From assembly GCA_027625915.1 (NCBI GenBank), contig JANTQA010000026.1:3968001-4032000 (forward strand): 64,000 nucleotides of DNA, given 5' to 3'. Of the stretch, positions 1 through 12,624 are shown in pieces. The notes beneath the pieces are model-generated. The model was not told where the DNA came from. It searched no databases and saw only the letters and a program-made list of their open reading frames with translations. The position numbers were made by a program, and so were the translations under genes. How positions within the stretch are numbered: position 1 is the first letter of the stretch; each line of letters opens with the position of its first letter. Origin of the DNA: Anaeramoeba flamelloides. Lineage: Eukaryota > Metamonada > Anaeramoebidae.

Positions 1-1320
1 ACATAACAATTAAATAATGATCCCTCAGTGAACATCCATGATCAATTATCAAATTATTAAATCAACAAAAAATTTTGTAACTGTGATTATGTAAGTCCTT
101 AATTAATGATAGAACTTGTTTTTTTTTGCTTTTTTACCAATTTTTTCTTATAAATTATTTTTAAATTTCAATTTTTTTCTTCTTTCCCCCTTTTTCTTTT
201 CAATTACTTACGTTTTCATTTTTTAAAACATTAAAAAAATTATCAGTGCGTATTTTTCTTGAACAATCGTAAAATCTATCATTTTATGATTAAATTTCCT
301 TTGAGGTAATTTAAGTAAAATGACATTTAAAGTGTAATTTCCAGTTCATTTATCAATAACAAAGGTCTTTTTATCGATTATAAACCAATATAAATATGCC
401 TATAAAAAGGTTTATTATTGTTTTTTAAGCAAAAGTATCATAAAAAACTATGATATTATTCTTATTATTTTTTTTTATTTGGATTAATTCTTAAATCCAA
501 TATTTCGATTAACTTTGTGTATATTCACAGCACAATAAAAAATAATCATTATCTATAACTATTTCCGGGTTATGATATTTTTTTTTCGTATAAGTTGTAC
601 GGTTTTGTTTTTATTTTGTCTTTATTAGTAATATAAGATAAAATAATTCTTTTTTAATTTAATGACACCAAATGATTCTTTTTTATTCCAATGGTTATTC
701 TCAATGGGTTTCTCGTTTAAATTTGACTTTTTCATATAATTTCTTTAATCTTATAATTTAATTATTAAAAAATATTTATTTTTAAAAATATTTAAGAGAT
801 TTATATTGAAGTAAAAAAAAAAAAATTGGGGTTTTTTCTTGTTAAAATTATATTTTTAATCATCTCTTTATAAATTCTGATATTTTTATGTTTATTCTTT
901 GAACATGAATTATTATTCTTTGAAATGGAATCAAAAATATTTTTTTTTTGAAATATGACTTTTATATACAAAATAGTATTCATTTTATATTCCATGGGAT
1001 CAGAATAAAATGATTTTTAGCGTTTTTTTGAAAAAATATTCAAAAAAGGAACTTTAACAAGTACAAAATTTTGATAAAAACTTAATTATATTGGAATAAT
1101 TTTAATATTATGATTCAAAAATTTCAATTTTTGTCATTCTAAAAACCCCAAAAAATAGAACAGATATATAAATTTAGATTGATAAACTTGCCTAAGAAGA
1201 GATATTAAGAAAAATTAAATTAACTGAATCAAAATTTCTCTTATTAGATCTTTATAAAATAGAACTTATCAATACTTTCAATCATTTAACATTCAATTCA
1301 AATTCTTGGAAATTTTGCAA
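1..1320. other. A/T-rich intergenic stretch, no gene seen
   Basis: No reading frame with recognisable protein features, no RNA gene and no clear inverted repeat was found here. The short frame on the minus strand at 801-995 is a lysine/asparagine/isoleucine-rich translation of A/T-rich DNA and carries no domain. Confidence 0.6.
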
Positions 1321-1324
1321 TTAA

Positions 1325-2245
1325 GGGTCAAGTCACAAACCTTGAATTTACTCAAACCCCAGAAGTGGCGGCCATCATGAAAATATATAATATGGTATTG
1401 CCCTTCTTCTGGTTAACAAAATTCAGATAAAAAAAAAAATTCCTAGGTCATTATTGACAAAAAATTCAAAAAAAAAAAAAAGTTTAAAATGAATTATCAA
1501 AGAACAAATTCTAATTTATCTATAAAACGATACTAGATTTTTTATTTTTATTTTTCAAAAGATTCCATTTCTTCAATTCAAAACAAATTGTTGTTTACCA
1601 AGTAAACAATTAATTTGATTCGATTTAATTCCAATTTATGATTCTTTTTTAACTCTCTATACTATTTGTTTTAAAATAAATGGAACAAAATTTTCATTCA
1701 GCTTTCCAAAAATTTCAATTTAAAATTATGTAAAATTTCAATTTTTTAATTCTGAAAACCAGCCTAAATTATTAATTAACCTTTCAGAATGCAGGGAACT
1801 TTGAAAACTTCTTTTAATTCTTGTGAAATGTGATTATTTTGGAAAGCTGAATGAAAATTTTGATCTTTTTATTTTACAATTAACAGTATTAGCTAAAGTA
1901 AGGATTTTTTAGCGCTCTTAGAGATAAAAATAACTTGTTTTGAGAATTGAAAAAAAGAAAAAAAAAAAAATCTTGTATATACCAAAAAGCTATAAAGATA
2001 AATACTTCCAAACCAAACTAGTTTTTTTGAAAATTATAATTAACAATCATTTTAATTCTAAAAACAGTGTTTCTATTTCGAGCTTTTTTCGAAAAATTAC
2101 CAATTACTTTTGTTGGTGATTTTTAGAGATCTGTACACCACACAGTTCGGGGAGTTTTTGATTGATATTAGGATTTGATACAGATTTTTTCAAGTTTTTT
2201 CCTTTCAATATCTCCAAAAATAATTTTTCGAAAAGTTTTCGAACC
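1325..2245. mobile_element. MITE family B, copy 1 (TTAA type), with a family C element inside
   Basis: The left end reads TTAA then GGGTCAAGTCA, matching family B copy 2 at 60601-61294 (GGGTCTAGTCA). The two copies stay alignable along most of their length, including shared blocks around 'ATTTCTTCAATT' and 'GATTTTTAGAGATC'. The right end is degraded, so its coordinate is approximate. It was set where the length, after removing the 225 bp family C insert at 1662-1886 and one TA, equals the 694 bp of copy 2. No protein is encoded. Confidence 0.6.
1662..1886. mobile_element. MITE family C, copy 1 (TA type), nested in family B
   Basis: A 225 bp element flanked by TA on both sides. Its inverted ends carry TTTTCATTCAGCTTTCC on the left and the complement GGAAAGCTGAATGAAAA on the right, inside TIRs of about 45 bp. 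Two more copies lie at 4381-4611 and 61679-61904. Family B copy 2 lacks this insert, so C entered B here. The TA duplication suggests mobilisation by a Tc1/mariner-type transposase; that is an inference, since no transposase is present. Confidence 0.75.
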
Positions 2246-3049
2246 TTGAAGAGAAATTTGTCTTCAAAACCATAAGTCCTGGAAAAGATCAGAAAAAGAA
2301 ATCAAATGTAGAAGGGAAAAATATTTTTTTTTACTTTTTGCAAATTCGGAATCTGGAATCTTTATTTCAATTACTCCTCAAATTGATTAGTTTTAATAGA
2401 GCAATTCAAAACAGATTCTTACACAACACACTCATCATCTCATTGCTAAAATAAAAGGAACAAATTTTGCAATTAACTTTTCAAAAAGTAAAGAAATACT
2501 ACAATAAATAATCAAAGTCTGAAATTCTAAAACGGTAATAACCCCTAACAACTGTTTTATGGAATTAAACAATTAACTTTTATGTTTCAAAACCTTTTTT
2601 TTGACAAGTTGAATGAATATATTTTTCCTTTGATTTTTCAACAAACAATATTTATGATCAATGCTAAATCTTTCAATTAGTTCAGTTTATTTTCATAAAA
2701 GGATCTATTGCTATCAATAATATTTAGAAACAAAGAACTTTGAGAGAATTAAAATAGAATTAAATTGCATGGAAAGTGTTTACAATACGTGAATATTGCA
2801 ATTTTACCATGATTCTCTCACTACTTTGAAAAATTGGAAATATTTTTTCTTTTTGTGAGAAAAGGAAATGTGGAATAAATTGTAAATCTTTTGATATTAT
2901 TTGTCAATAGTTTTACCAACAATTGTAAACTGGTGAGTCAACCAAACAAATGTTTTCAACAATTCCCTATTTATCCAAGTTTCCTTATTTCATTTTTTCG
3001 AATTTTATCTTTTACAAAAAATTAACAACAAATCCTACAAATTTTCCAA
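2246..3049. other. Upstream region of the Ras gene
   Basis: No coding signal or repeat was recognised. The stretch should contain the promoter and 5' UTR of the + strand Ras gene that starts at 3050. A possible splice donor (GTGAGT near 2935) could mark a 5' UTR intron, but nothing confirms it. Confidence 0.4.
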
Positions 3050-4096
3050 ATGGAAGAAACAAAAATCGTTGTAATTGGAGGAGGTGGTGTTGGTAAATCT
3101 GCAATGACTATTCGATTTTTACAAAACTATTTTGTTACTGATTACGGTAATTTTTTACCTTTTCTTTTTAATTTTGTCGAACTTTTTAAAAAAAATTTTT
3201 TTTTTTTAATTTTTTTTTTAATTTTTTTTTTTATTTTTTTCTTTTTTTGTTGCTTTGATTGTTTGATGAACCAATAATTTCTGCTGTTTCGTTCCTTGAT
3301 TTTCGCTTCTTCACCTTTAATTAGATCCCACAATCGAAGAATCTTATCGAAAACAAATTCTTGTTGATAACAAACCTGTACTTCTTGATGTTTTGGATAC
3401 AGCAGGTCAAGAAGAATACTCTGCAATGAGAGAACAAGTAAGTACAACAAATTTAAGAATTTTTTGTTTTTTATGTTTTCTTTTTTGGACAATTTTTTGT
3501 TTGATAAACAAACTGTTTACAAAAAAAAAATTTTCTTGGTATAATTGCTTGGTTTTTTTTTTTTTTTATTATTTTTTATTTGAAACCAATTTTTTGATGG
3601 TAAAGAAATTTTGAACTCTTTTGAAGAACAAACAAAATACTTCAAACTGTTTTTTTCTTTCACATTTTTTCACAAACCCAAAAATAAAGAAAAACATCGA
3701 AAAATTAATTATTTAATTTCCTCCAATTTTTTACAAAAAAAAAAATCAAACAATCTCTCAAAGTATATGGAGTCTGGTGAAGGTTTTTTAATTGTTTATT
3801 CAATTGCCGATAATGGAAGCTTTGAAGAAGTTCCAGAATTGTACCAAACTGTCTTAAGAGTTAAAGATGCCGATAAATTTCCTGTTGTAATTTGCGGAAA
3901 CAAATGTGATCTTGAGAATGCAAGAGAAGTGACTTTAAACGAAGGAAAAAGCGTCGCCAAAAGCTATACTGTCCCATTTTTTGAAACATCTGCAAAAACA
4001 ATGAAAAATTTAGAATCAGCGTTCCATGAAATTGTAAGGGAAATCAGAAAAACACAGGCACCAAAACAAAAGAAATCCAAATGTTCCATACTCTAA
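3050..4096 (+). CDS. Ras-family small GTPase, complete, three exons
   Basis: Small GTP-binding switch protein, expected at the plasma membrane, cycling between GTP and GDP under GEFs and GAPs. Exons are 3050-3146, 3325-3437 and 3764-4096 (about 180 residues); both introns are GT..AG and keep phase. Numbering matches H-Ras through residue 119. The P-loop is GGGGVGKS (10-17), switch I has [11 protein letters not shown] (32-42), switch II has [11 protein letters not shown] with Gln61, and NKCD is at 116-119. ETSAK follows near 144-148. Gln61 marks it as Ras rather than Rap, which has Thr. Asp38 of H-Ras is Glu here. The tail is basic (KQKKSK) and ends CSIL, a CAAX box whose Leu favours geranylgeranylation. 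The introns are very T-rich, which breaks the gene into false frames. All catalytic residues are intact. Confidence 0.95.
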
Positions 4097-4380
4097 AAAT
4101 TTTCAAATTTGTTGTGGGTTTGATTCGGAGTATAAGTTGATCTTACACAACACATATTTATAATTTTACATTTCTACGTTTTATTATTTTTCTTTTTAAT
4201 TTTAATTTCTAAAACAATTAAAAAAAATTTTTAAAAATCTCTTTTTTTTTAATTGTTTGTTTTTTTCAAATTTACTATTTGTTTATTTCTTGAATAAAAA
4301 TTTTCATAAAGCTTGACAAAAAAAGATTTAGAAAATCATAAAAGAAACTTTTCTAATTTTTAATTCCAATTAGAAACTTA
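4097..4380. other. 3' flank of the Ras gene
   Basis: A/T-rich sequence after the Ras stop codon, presumably 3' UTR and intergenic spacer. Nothing else was recognised. Confidence 0.4.
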
Positions 4381-4611
4381 CCTTTTTGGTGCAAAATAAA
4401 TGTAACAAAATTATCATTCCGCTTTTCCAAAATTAAAGTTTGTAAATCATGAGTACTATTTCAAAATTTTAATTCTTAAAACCTACTTAATTTATTAATT
4501 TCACTTTCAGTATTGGTGACTTTGAAGGTTTTTGTTGTATTTCTTGAGAATGTGATTATTTTTTTGGATAGTTGAATGAAAACTTTGATCTTTTTATTTT
4601 ACAATTAACAG
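4381..4611. mobile_element. MITE family C, copy 2 (TA type)
   Basis: This 231 bp copy is alignable along its length with copies at 1662 and 61679. The left end follows TA at 4379-4380 and the right end precedes TA at 4612-4613. It is more diverged at its left TIR (TTATCATTCCGCTTTTCC) than copy 1. It lies about 285 bp downstream of the Ras stop codon. Confidence 0.7.
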
Positions 4612-5290
4612 TAAGGAAATTTTTTTGGGGTGTCAAATTTAAACCCAACACCTGATTTCTTTCTATTCACTCTCATTTCATTCTAAAAAAAAGTGAATTA
4701 GTTCTAAGATATTTTAATGATAATCCTTTCGATATTTTTAGAGACACTTATAATTTTCAAAAGATTCTTATTTTTCAAAAAAAATGTAAAGGGACCAACC
4801 TTTCAAGACAACATGACAAAATTTTAAAAAATGTTCTTGGTGATATTCTCTACTTATTAATTTTTTATCCAAAGCGCCAAAAAATTCTGATTGACTAAAA
4901 AAGCCCATAAAAGAAAAATAGTTTAGAGAGATCAATTTTTTTAATCCATTTTTTCGGCAAAATAAAACCATTAAATTGATTTTATTTCTTATCTTTTATA
5001 AAAGTTTTTACCCTGTTTATAACCACAACATCATAAAAAGTTCTTTGTAACCACGAATATTAATATCAAGATTTTTTTTCCTTTTTGAGATTATTCTTTT
5101 GGTTAAACTAAAAACTGTTATATCAAACGGATTGAAAAAAAATTTATATTTTTTTAGAAATCATATTTCCAAATATTAAAATTTATAAAGCTTTGTAAAT
5201 TTTTAATCAGAAATTATGTTTTTATTTCAGCCGGGAATATGATTTTATCCAAATGAAACCATCACCAGATATTTGGAAAGGATAAAAAGT

Positions 5291-5992
5291 GTTGAAAACA
5301 ATACCCTAAATGAAAATAAACCCAAATATGATTTTTTAATTGTTAATATTCCGAAAAATAGTTTATTAATTTCTTTTGAATAAAATCAAATCCCATTTTT
5401 TAAGAATCAAACTTTTAAAATTGAGAATATATCCTTATTGAAATAATACTTAATTAAATCACACTTGCTCAAGATAATATCCAATCAATCGAAAAACAAT
5501 AATAAAAATTACCATTTTCCGAATTCAAAGTACATTCAGTTCCACTTTTATACCACAAACTTTCAACAAAATTTAAGGCATAATAAAAATCTCAAATTAA
5601 GGCACAAAATTCAGATTCTAGTAAAATAATTTGTAAAAAAAAAAAGTCAAATTTTGTGCCTTAATTTGAGACTTTCTTGTTCCTTAATTTTCGTTGAAAG
5701 TTTGTGACTTAAATGTGGAACTGACTGTAAAACTTTTATAAAACTATATCTTTGGTTTTACAAAATAAGTAGATCTACTTAGGTTCTCAAACAATTAAAT
5801 GAATATTATACATATATTTCACTTTAATAAAATTTTGGTAGGTCTATTAACGGGTTCATAAAAAAAATTGATTAGTTATAAAATGATTTGATTTCAAATA
5901 AAAGAAATTTTTAATCAATTACACAACAATTTATCGAATATTCATAATTAAAAATCATTTCATAAATTAAATTCGTACCCAGTATTTCTTCC
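5291..5992. mobile_element. MITE family A, copy 4 (degraded), with a family D hairpin inside
   Basis: This aligns with family A copies at 10152, 59003 and 60481 through shared blocks such as AAAATCAAATCCC, AATCAAACTTTTAAAATT, CCAATCAATC and AGTAGATCTACTTAGG. Terminal repeats are eroded, so the ends are approximate. Removing the 195 bp family D insert and one TA leaves about 505 bp, close to the 491-511 bp of intact copies. It is the most diverged and probably oldest copy of A in the window. Confidence 0.6.
5533..5727. mobile_element. MITE family D, copy 1 (TA-flanked hairpin)
   Basis: A 195 bp near-palindrome flanked by TA at 5531-5532 and 5728-5729. The left arm includes CAGTTCCACTTTTATACCAC and AACTTTCAACAAAATTTAAG; the right arm is their near complement and ends GTGGAACTGACTG. 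The CAGTCAGTTCC-like tip with TA duplication is typical of Tc1/mariner-derived MITEs. It interrupts family A copy 4. A second copy is at 37153-37350. Confidence 0.75.
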
Positions 5993-6427
5993 AATTTGAT
6001 AAATTTATCTACAAAATCTAAAATAATTTTTTTTTATTCCAAAAAAAAAATGATTTAAATTGTTAAAAACAATTATTGCGAATAAGGCAAAATCATGTGT
6101 GAATAAAATTTAAAAAAATAAATAAAATTTATCTTAATTTTTATCATTCTTTGAAAAGAAGAAAAGGAAATTTTTAAAAACTTGCAAGGATATAACATAC
6201 TTACTTTGATAGATCTGAATTTTATAGATAAACTTTTTCTTAATTTTCAATTAAATTTAAAGTTATTTAACCCCCAATTCCTCTACAAATTTTATTTTTT
6301 TGGAATCGATATTTGGAGATAAATGATTAAAAACACTTAAAATTTTTTTTTTACAAAATCAATCCTTTCTAACACAAAATAAATAATATTTTACCCTATT
6401 TTCAAGAATTTACTTACTTTTTAATAA

Positions 6428-6429
<2 letters not shown>

Positions 6430-6461
<32 letters not shown>

Positions 6462-6484
6462 AATAATATATATATATATATATG
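6430..6484. repeat. AAT and TA microsatellites
   Basis: A run of AAT units passes directly into a (TA)n run. It is a simple repeat with no associated gene. Confidence 0.85.
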
Positions 6485-7606
6485 GTTTTATATTGGAAAC
6501 TTTTGAATTTTGGATTTCAAAAAATATGTGTAGATTAATAAATTGTTTAAATGATATTAAATCTTTTAATGTTCTATAAAAATACAAATGATAAAATAGT
6601 CTTTTTTAAAGATCTCAAAAAGAATTTTTTTCCTTATAAAATTTCCCTGGTTAGTTATAAAATTTAATTAAAGACTCTTAAATTTCTATTTATTGAAAAA
6701 AAAAAAAAAAAAAGAAAAAAAAACCCTAAATAAAAGAGATTCCAAAAAATAGAAGATTTAAATTTTATCTATTAAAATAGGTTTATATCCAGTGCTAATT
6801 ATCAAGATATTTTTTTAGTATTTTTTATTCAAAAAAATAATAAAATGTATCCTTTTTTCATAATAAACCTGACCGATCGGAAAGAAATTTCAACACCCCT
6901 CCACATAAAAAAAAGTTTAAGTTTGTTTTAATGATAATTAAGTTTTAATTTCTTTTTAAAATATGATTCTAATCTTTTATTTTAGTAAAATTTAGACTAA
7001 ATTTACTTATTGCCAAATTTATTTTACAATTTTAAGAAAATAAAATACAACTTTACAAATTATCATTTTAATTAAAAAAAAAAAAAAAAACAATAAAAAT
7101 TTATCCCTGTACAAAATTATATTTGAAATTAGAAAACCTTGTATGTGAATTTTTCAATAACATTTGAGTGGTTTTCACTATTCTGGTATTCATTAGTTTG
7201 ATAATACTTCAAAAATAAACAAATATCTCAAAATATTTCCTTTAAAAAACCAAAGGCATTAAAACTACTTGGTTAGATTGTTTATTTATATCTATCTTTA
7301 TAACTTCTGATAGACCGGCCTTATTTGGTCTCAAAAACAAAAAAATATTTTCAATTAATAAATACTCAGTGATACAGATTTTATTAGCTAAAAATAATAA
7401 AAAAAAAATTCCCTTTTTTTAAATCCAAGAAGAGGTATTACAAAATAATTCATAACGAAAAGAATATATCTTAAAGATGAACAAATTTTACAAACTTTCT
7501 TTACACAGAAACCAAGAATATCTTTCGACATCGTTGTTTGCAATTAGTAAATAATTTTTTCCATAACTCGAAAGAAATAAAAAAATGAAGTTCCTGTTCG
7601 AATTTA

Positions 7607-8048
7607 TTGTTGAGAGAAAAATATTGGACACAGAAAAATCGTTTGACAATTTTTTTAATTGGGAACATTAGTAAAATTGAAAATCAAATACTATTTATAA
7701 CTACTTGAATTTTATATAAATCCAGGTTTTAATATGTTACAAGTTCATGTATTTGTAGTTTGTGTAGAATACTCATTTCAAATGGTTGATAACTAAAGTA
7801 GATCATGCTATTTTAACCAAAATCTAGGTTTAAGTAAAGTTTACTATTAATTCGGAAAATGGTAATTTTTAAACTTGATTTAGATTATAAGAGATAAGGT
7901 TTTGAAAAAGTAGAATAACATTAATATTAATTCTGATAAGTAGATTATTGTTATTTTCTTTAGTTATTTCATAAACGATAGAAATTAAAAACCAATTTCA
8001 GTAAGGTTCTCAATTAAAAATGCGTTCCAACTATTTTTCTCTCAACAG
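7607..8048. mobile_element. MITE family M (inverted-repeat element, 442 bp)
   Basis: The ends are inverted copies: TTGTTGAGAGAAAAATATTGG at the left and the complement of CTGTTGAGAGAAAAATAGT at the right, with TTA on both outer flanks. Inner parts of the arms (AATTGGGAACATTA and TAAGGTTCTCAATT) resemble the ends of family N at 52850 and a piece of family J near 31570. It lies about 210 bp upstream of the USP9X-like start codon, so it may contribute to that promoter region. Confidence 0.6.
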
Positions 8049-8255
8049 TTATCTGTAAATCCAAAATATTCTGGGTTTTTTAAAACAAACAACTTATTAA
8101 AAAACAAAAAACAACAATTTAATAATGATAAACCAACCCAAATTCTCAAGGTAGCCAATATTATTTCTATTAATTTGAGGAAAAAATGAGAGAAAAATCA
8201 TTTTTTTATTTTTCTTTTTTTTTTTTATTTTATTTTGTTACCAACCAACAACATT

Positions 8256-9793
8256 ATGAGCAAAAATTTTAAAAGTCATTTTCAAACTCTATTAATAACC
8301 TTAAAAACTTGTAAGTGTTTTATATTTCTGTAAAAACAAAAACTTTTTTTTCTCGTTTTTTTTTAAAACCTTTATCTCTTCGTGACTGATCTCCTAAAAG
8401 ATTTTTTTTTTCTTTTTCATCAATTCTTTTCTTTGTTCCCAAACATTTTTAGCCAACAACCTTAACGATCTAATAAACGAACTTGACAAAGTTGTTCTTT
8501 TACTGATTGAAAACAAATTTAGCCAAGAAGAAAAGAAATTTCTTGAAGAAGAACTCGTTTTTGATTCAGTCAAGATCTTGTGGGAGCGAAAAAACTTTCC
8601 AAAAGAACATGCACCCAAAGTAAATAAATATTTCCAAAGGTGTCTTATATACAGTGCTTATAAGGTGCATGAGGAAACCCCCAAAGTCCTGGATATTTTT
8701 AACAGATTATTTTTATTTCCAACAAAAAAAGCCTTTTATTCTTCATACAGACCACAACCAAATGAGCAATTTCTACAGTTCCAAGTTGTTCCCGATCCTG
8801 TTTATATACAGGATCCACTTCAAATTCCTAATAAGCAAGAAATGGATTCCCAAATTGAAGTTAATAATCAACAACAAAAAGAAAAGGAAAAAGAAAAAGA
8901 AAAAGAACAACAAATTAATAAATTAAATCAAAACCAAACGAAAATACCAAAAAGTAACAATTTAAAAAAACAGATGGATTTAGAAATGAACCCAGAAAAA
9001 GAAATTAATATAACAAAGGATAAGGAAACAAAAATAGACATGGATATTGAAATGGAAATGGAAATGGAAATTGAAGAAGAAGAAGAAGAAGTGCAAGAAA
9101 AACAAGATGAAACAAAGCAATCCAAATATCAAAAATTAAGAAAATTTACAAAAGCGTTAATTAACAACACTCTTGAGAGGATTATCAAAAGATACGAACA
9201 AAAAGAAATCGGAATAAATGTACCCGAAACATTTGGGATCCAAGTGCCGATCTTAAAAAAAAACTTTCCTGATACTTATTATAAAAGGAATATCGAATAC
9301 TTTGCCAAAATTGGAGGATACAGAAGAATCTTTCGCCATTTTTTGAGTTTGCATCATACCATTGATGGAACGATCACATACAAATTATTAAGGCCGATTG
9401 AAAAGATTTGTTTATTCTATACAGATGAATTTGCTGAACAAATTGCACCAATGGGGATCAAATTGTTGGATCGTTTATTATTTATGAAATATGATAACTT
9501 AAAAACAATAAATCAGAAAGAGATTGAAGATCTTATTGACATCGCTTCTAAATTTATTTATAGACTCAAGAAACAAGATTCCAAAGTGGAAATTGAAAAA
9601 TTTAAATTAAAATTAACTCAAAAATATTTATATTCTCCATTCCTTGAATTAAGGGTTAATGGGATGAATTATCTTAATTTTGTTATTAATCATTTATTAA
9701 AATTAGAATTTACGAAAAAGTTTAATAATTTATTAAAAAACCCATTAATTCCATTTTCTTACATGACCAATGAGTTTGAAATTTTAAAATTTT

Positions 9794-9831
<38 letters not shown>

Positions 9832-12591
9832 CTATTTTTGTTTTTTGATCTGTCTCAAACCCTTCAATTTTTTGATCCAAAATATTTTTATAATTTTTTT
9901 TCTTTGAACAATCTTTTTTTAAATTATAATTATTTCTAATTCCAATAGAATAATAATTGACTGGATTGAAGATTTTGATATAATTAATTATGCTTTTGTA
10001 GACTTTATGCATGAACAAATAACACAAAGAATGGTCCCAATATTAAAATTTTTAGCAAAATTTGATAAATTATCAATCAATCAAATTGAAATAATTTTTA
10101 ATAGTGCTAGAGGTAATTTTTTTTTTTTTTTTTTTTTTTGGATTTTTTACATAAAGTAGTTCAAAAAATACTGGACATCAAAAAAATCCCTGACAAGATT
10201 TTTATTTGTTAATATTAGGAAAATTGATATGTAATTTCTTTTATTTAAAATCAAATCCCATTTTTTTAAGAATCAAACATTTCAAATTATAACTCATCCA
10301 CTTATTAGAATGACGATTGATGAAATTACACTTGTTCAAAACGCGATTCAATCAATCAAAAAACCCGAATAAAAATTATCATTTTCCAAACTCTAATAGC
10401 AAACCTCTATAAAACTCTATTGTTTTTTAAAAAAAGTTGATCTACTTAGGCTATCAACCAATTACTTGAGTATTCTCTAGAAAAATCCTACTTTGATGAA
10501 CTTTAGGTAGGTTTATTACAAGACTTATAAAAAATTTGGTTATTTATAAAAAAAGGATTTGATTGAAACTAAAAGAAATTACACAACAATTTTCCTAATA
10601 TTAACAATTAAAAATTGTGTCTGGGATTATTTTCATTTCAGATATTTTTTTCCCTACTATATACAAAATAATACCAGTAAAATAAACATTAAACAAATAT
10701 TCAATGGAATAGATTAATAGTAAAAAAATCAGAGATAAGTTTTTTTTTGACAAAAAAAAATGAGCGTTCAAAGGGAAATGTAACATCCTTAAGTTTTACT
10801 CATTATTTTCTATATTATTAAGAATTATGCCACCATTTTATTTTCAAAATTCAATAATTTAATAAAAAAAAAAAATAATATTGAATTGTAGTTTTCTAAT
10901 TTAAAAATATTTTCTTAAAAATGCTGATGGATCTAAAAATTTGAAAATTTCAACACCAAGATTTTTATAACATTAAAAAAAAAAAAAAGTGGTAGCGGAG
11001 GGTTTTGGGTGATAACATATTGCATCAGTAATTTTTACCGAATGATATTTTTAAATTTTGCTTCCTGAAATTATAAACAAATTTTTGATGATTCAAAATA
11101 AAATCAATTCCACGATTGTCAATGAAGTCAAAATTCAAGAATCAAACAAAAATCAAAATTAAAAAAAAAAAATAAAAATCATAAAAAAATAAAACAAAAA
11201 TTAGCTTTTTTGGCAAATTTTTAATACAGGATAAAGTTGAATCTGTGAATATTTCAGGATTCTATTTCACCTCTTATATGTGCAATCATAAAGTTAATTT
11301 TATTTTTTTTTTAAAAAAAAGTATTATTTAAATACTCTAAATACGCAATTAGTCTCTAATACACACAAATACAAGTATTTATTGAATTTAAACTTTGTTT
11401 CAGTAAAAGCTGCCAAATTTTTTTTTTTCAAATATCAATTATTTTATATAATTGACATTCGAAGAACAAATAAGGAATAAGTAGAATAAAACACATCAAA
11501 GAAACATTGATAAATCAGTATAAAGTAAATCTAATCGCATTATATAGATTTTCTTTAAAATTGAAAAACCAAAATTCTTAGGGAATTGATTTTTAGAAAA
11601 ACAACAATGTTTATTTTGATCTTCAATTAAAGATCCAAATAAAATTCCAATAGAAATCAATATGATTTTTCTAAAATCATTTTCACTTTTTCAATAACCT
11701 AAGAATAACATATTTTTTGCCCCGCGACTAGAGATCTTGTAATATAAAAAAAAAATTTGGAAAAACAGTTACCAGTCAAAAAAAAATCGAAAAAAAGGAA
11801 AAAAGCAAAAATTTGCTCAAATGATTTGAATTTTCAAATTTCCAAAATAAATTTTTTCTTCTAATATCCATCCAAACCATTTAAGCACATATAATTCACC
11901 AATTATAGCTGGGCCACTTTTAATGGAAAATAGTTTATAAAGCAAAAAAAAATAATAAAAAAAAAAAATTGAAATCATGGTAATGGTATCATTTTTATAA
12001 AAAACGAAAATAATTGCCTTTTACAGACCACTTTTTAACATGTCTTTAATTTGAAATTATTTTAATGGAATCCTGTAGAAAAAAGATGATATTTTTTTTT
12101 TTTTTTTATTGTTGAGCAGAGGTGATTCAACAAAATTACCTCCTATTTGCCTGAAACTCTAAAATTGTATTTAGGGTTTTTTTATCCTAACTGTAATGTA
12201 AGCAGGATTACAGCTCAAAGGATATCTTTTCTTTAAAAAATGAAAAGAATAAATTATTTCGGAAAAAAGACAAGAAAAAGAGAAAGAAAAGCAAGAAATG
12301 AAAGAGAGTCAAAAAATAATAGAAAAAAAGAAAAAACTTTCAGTGAAAAGTTTTTTTTTTGTGCCCCAAGTGTTGAATGGGCTGGTGGTTGTTTCCTTTT
12401 ATGTCGTTTTTTTTTGGATCGCCACCATAGGTTGTTTTAATAAAGAGTTCTAAATATTTGAACAACTATAGATCAAATGAAAAAAGGCTGTTTATTAAAT
12501 TTTGATTTAGAACTTTATAGATGGGTTGAATCTAAAAAGCTCTGGTTTTTTAAGAATAAGATTTGGTTTGCGAAATTTTCTTTTCAGTTGC

Positions 12592-12624
<33 letters not shown>

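Noticed and set aside
3611-3763. N-terminal extension of the third Ras exon
   Set aside because: This is intron 2 read through by chance; the Ras domain resumes exactly at 3764 with the conserved Tyr71-Met72.
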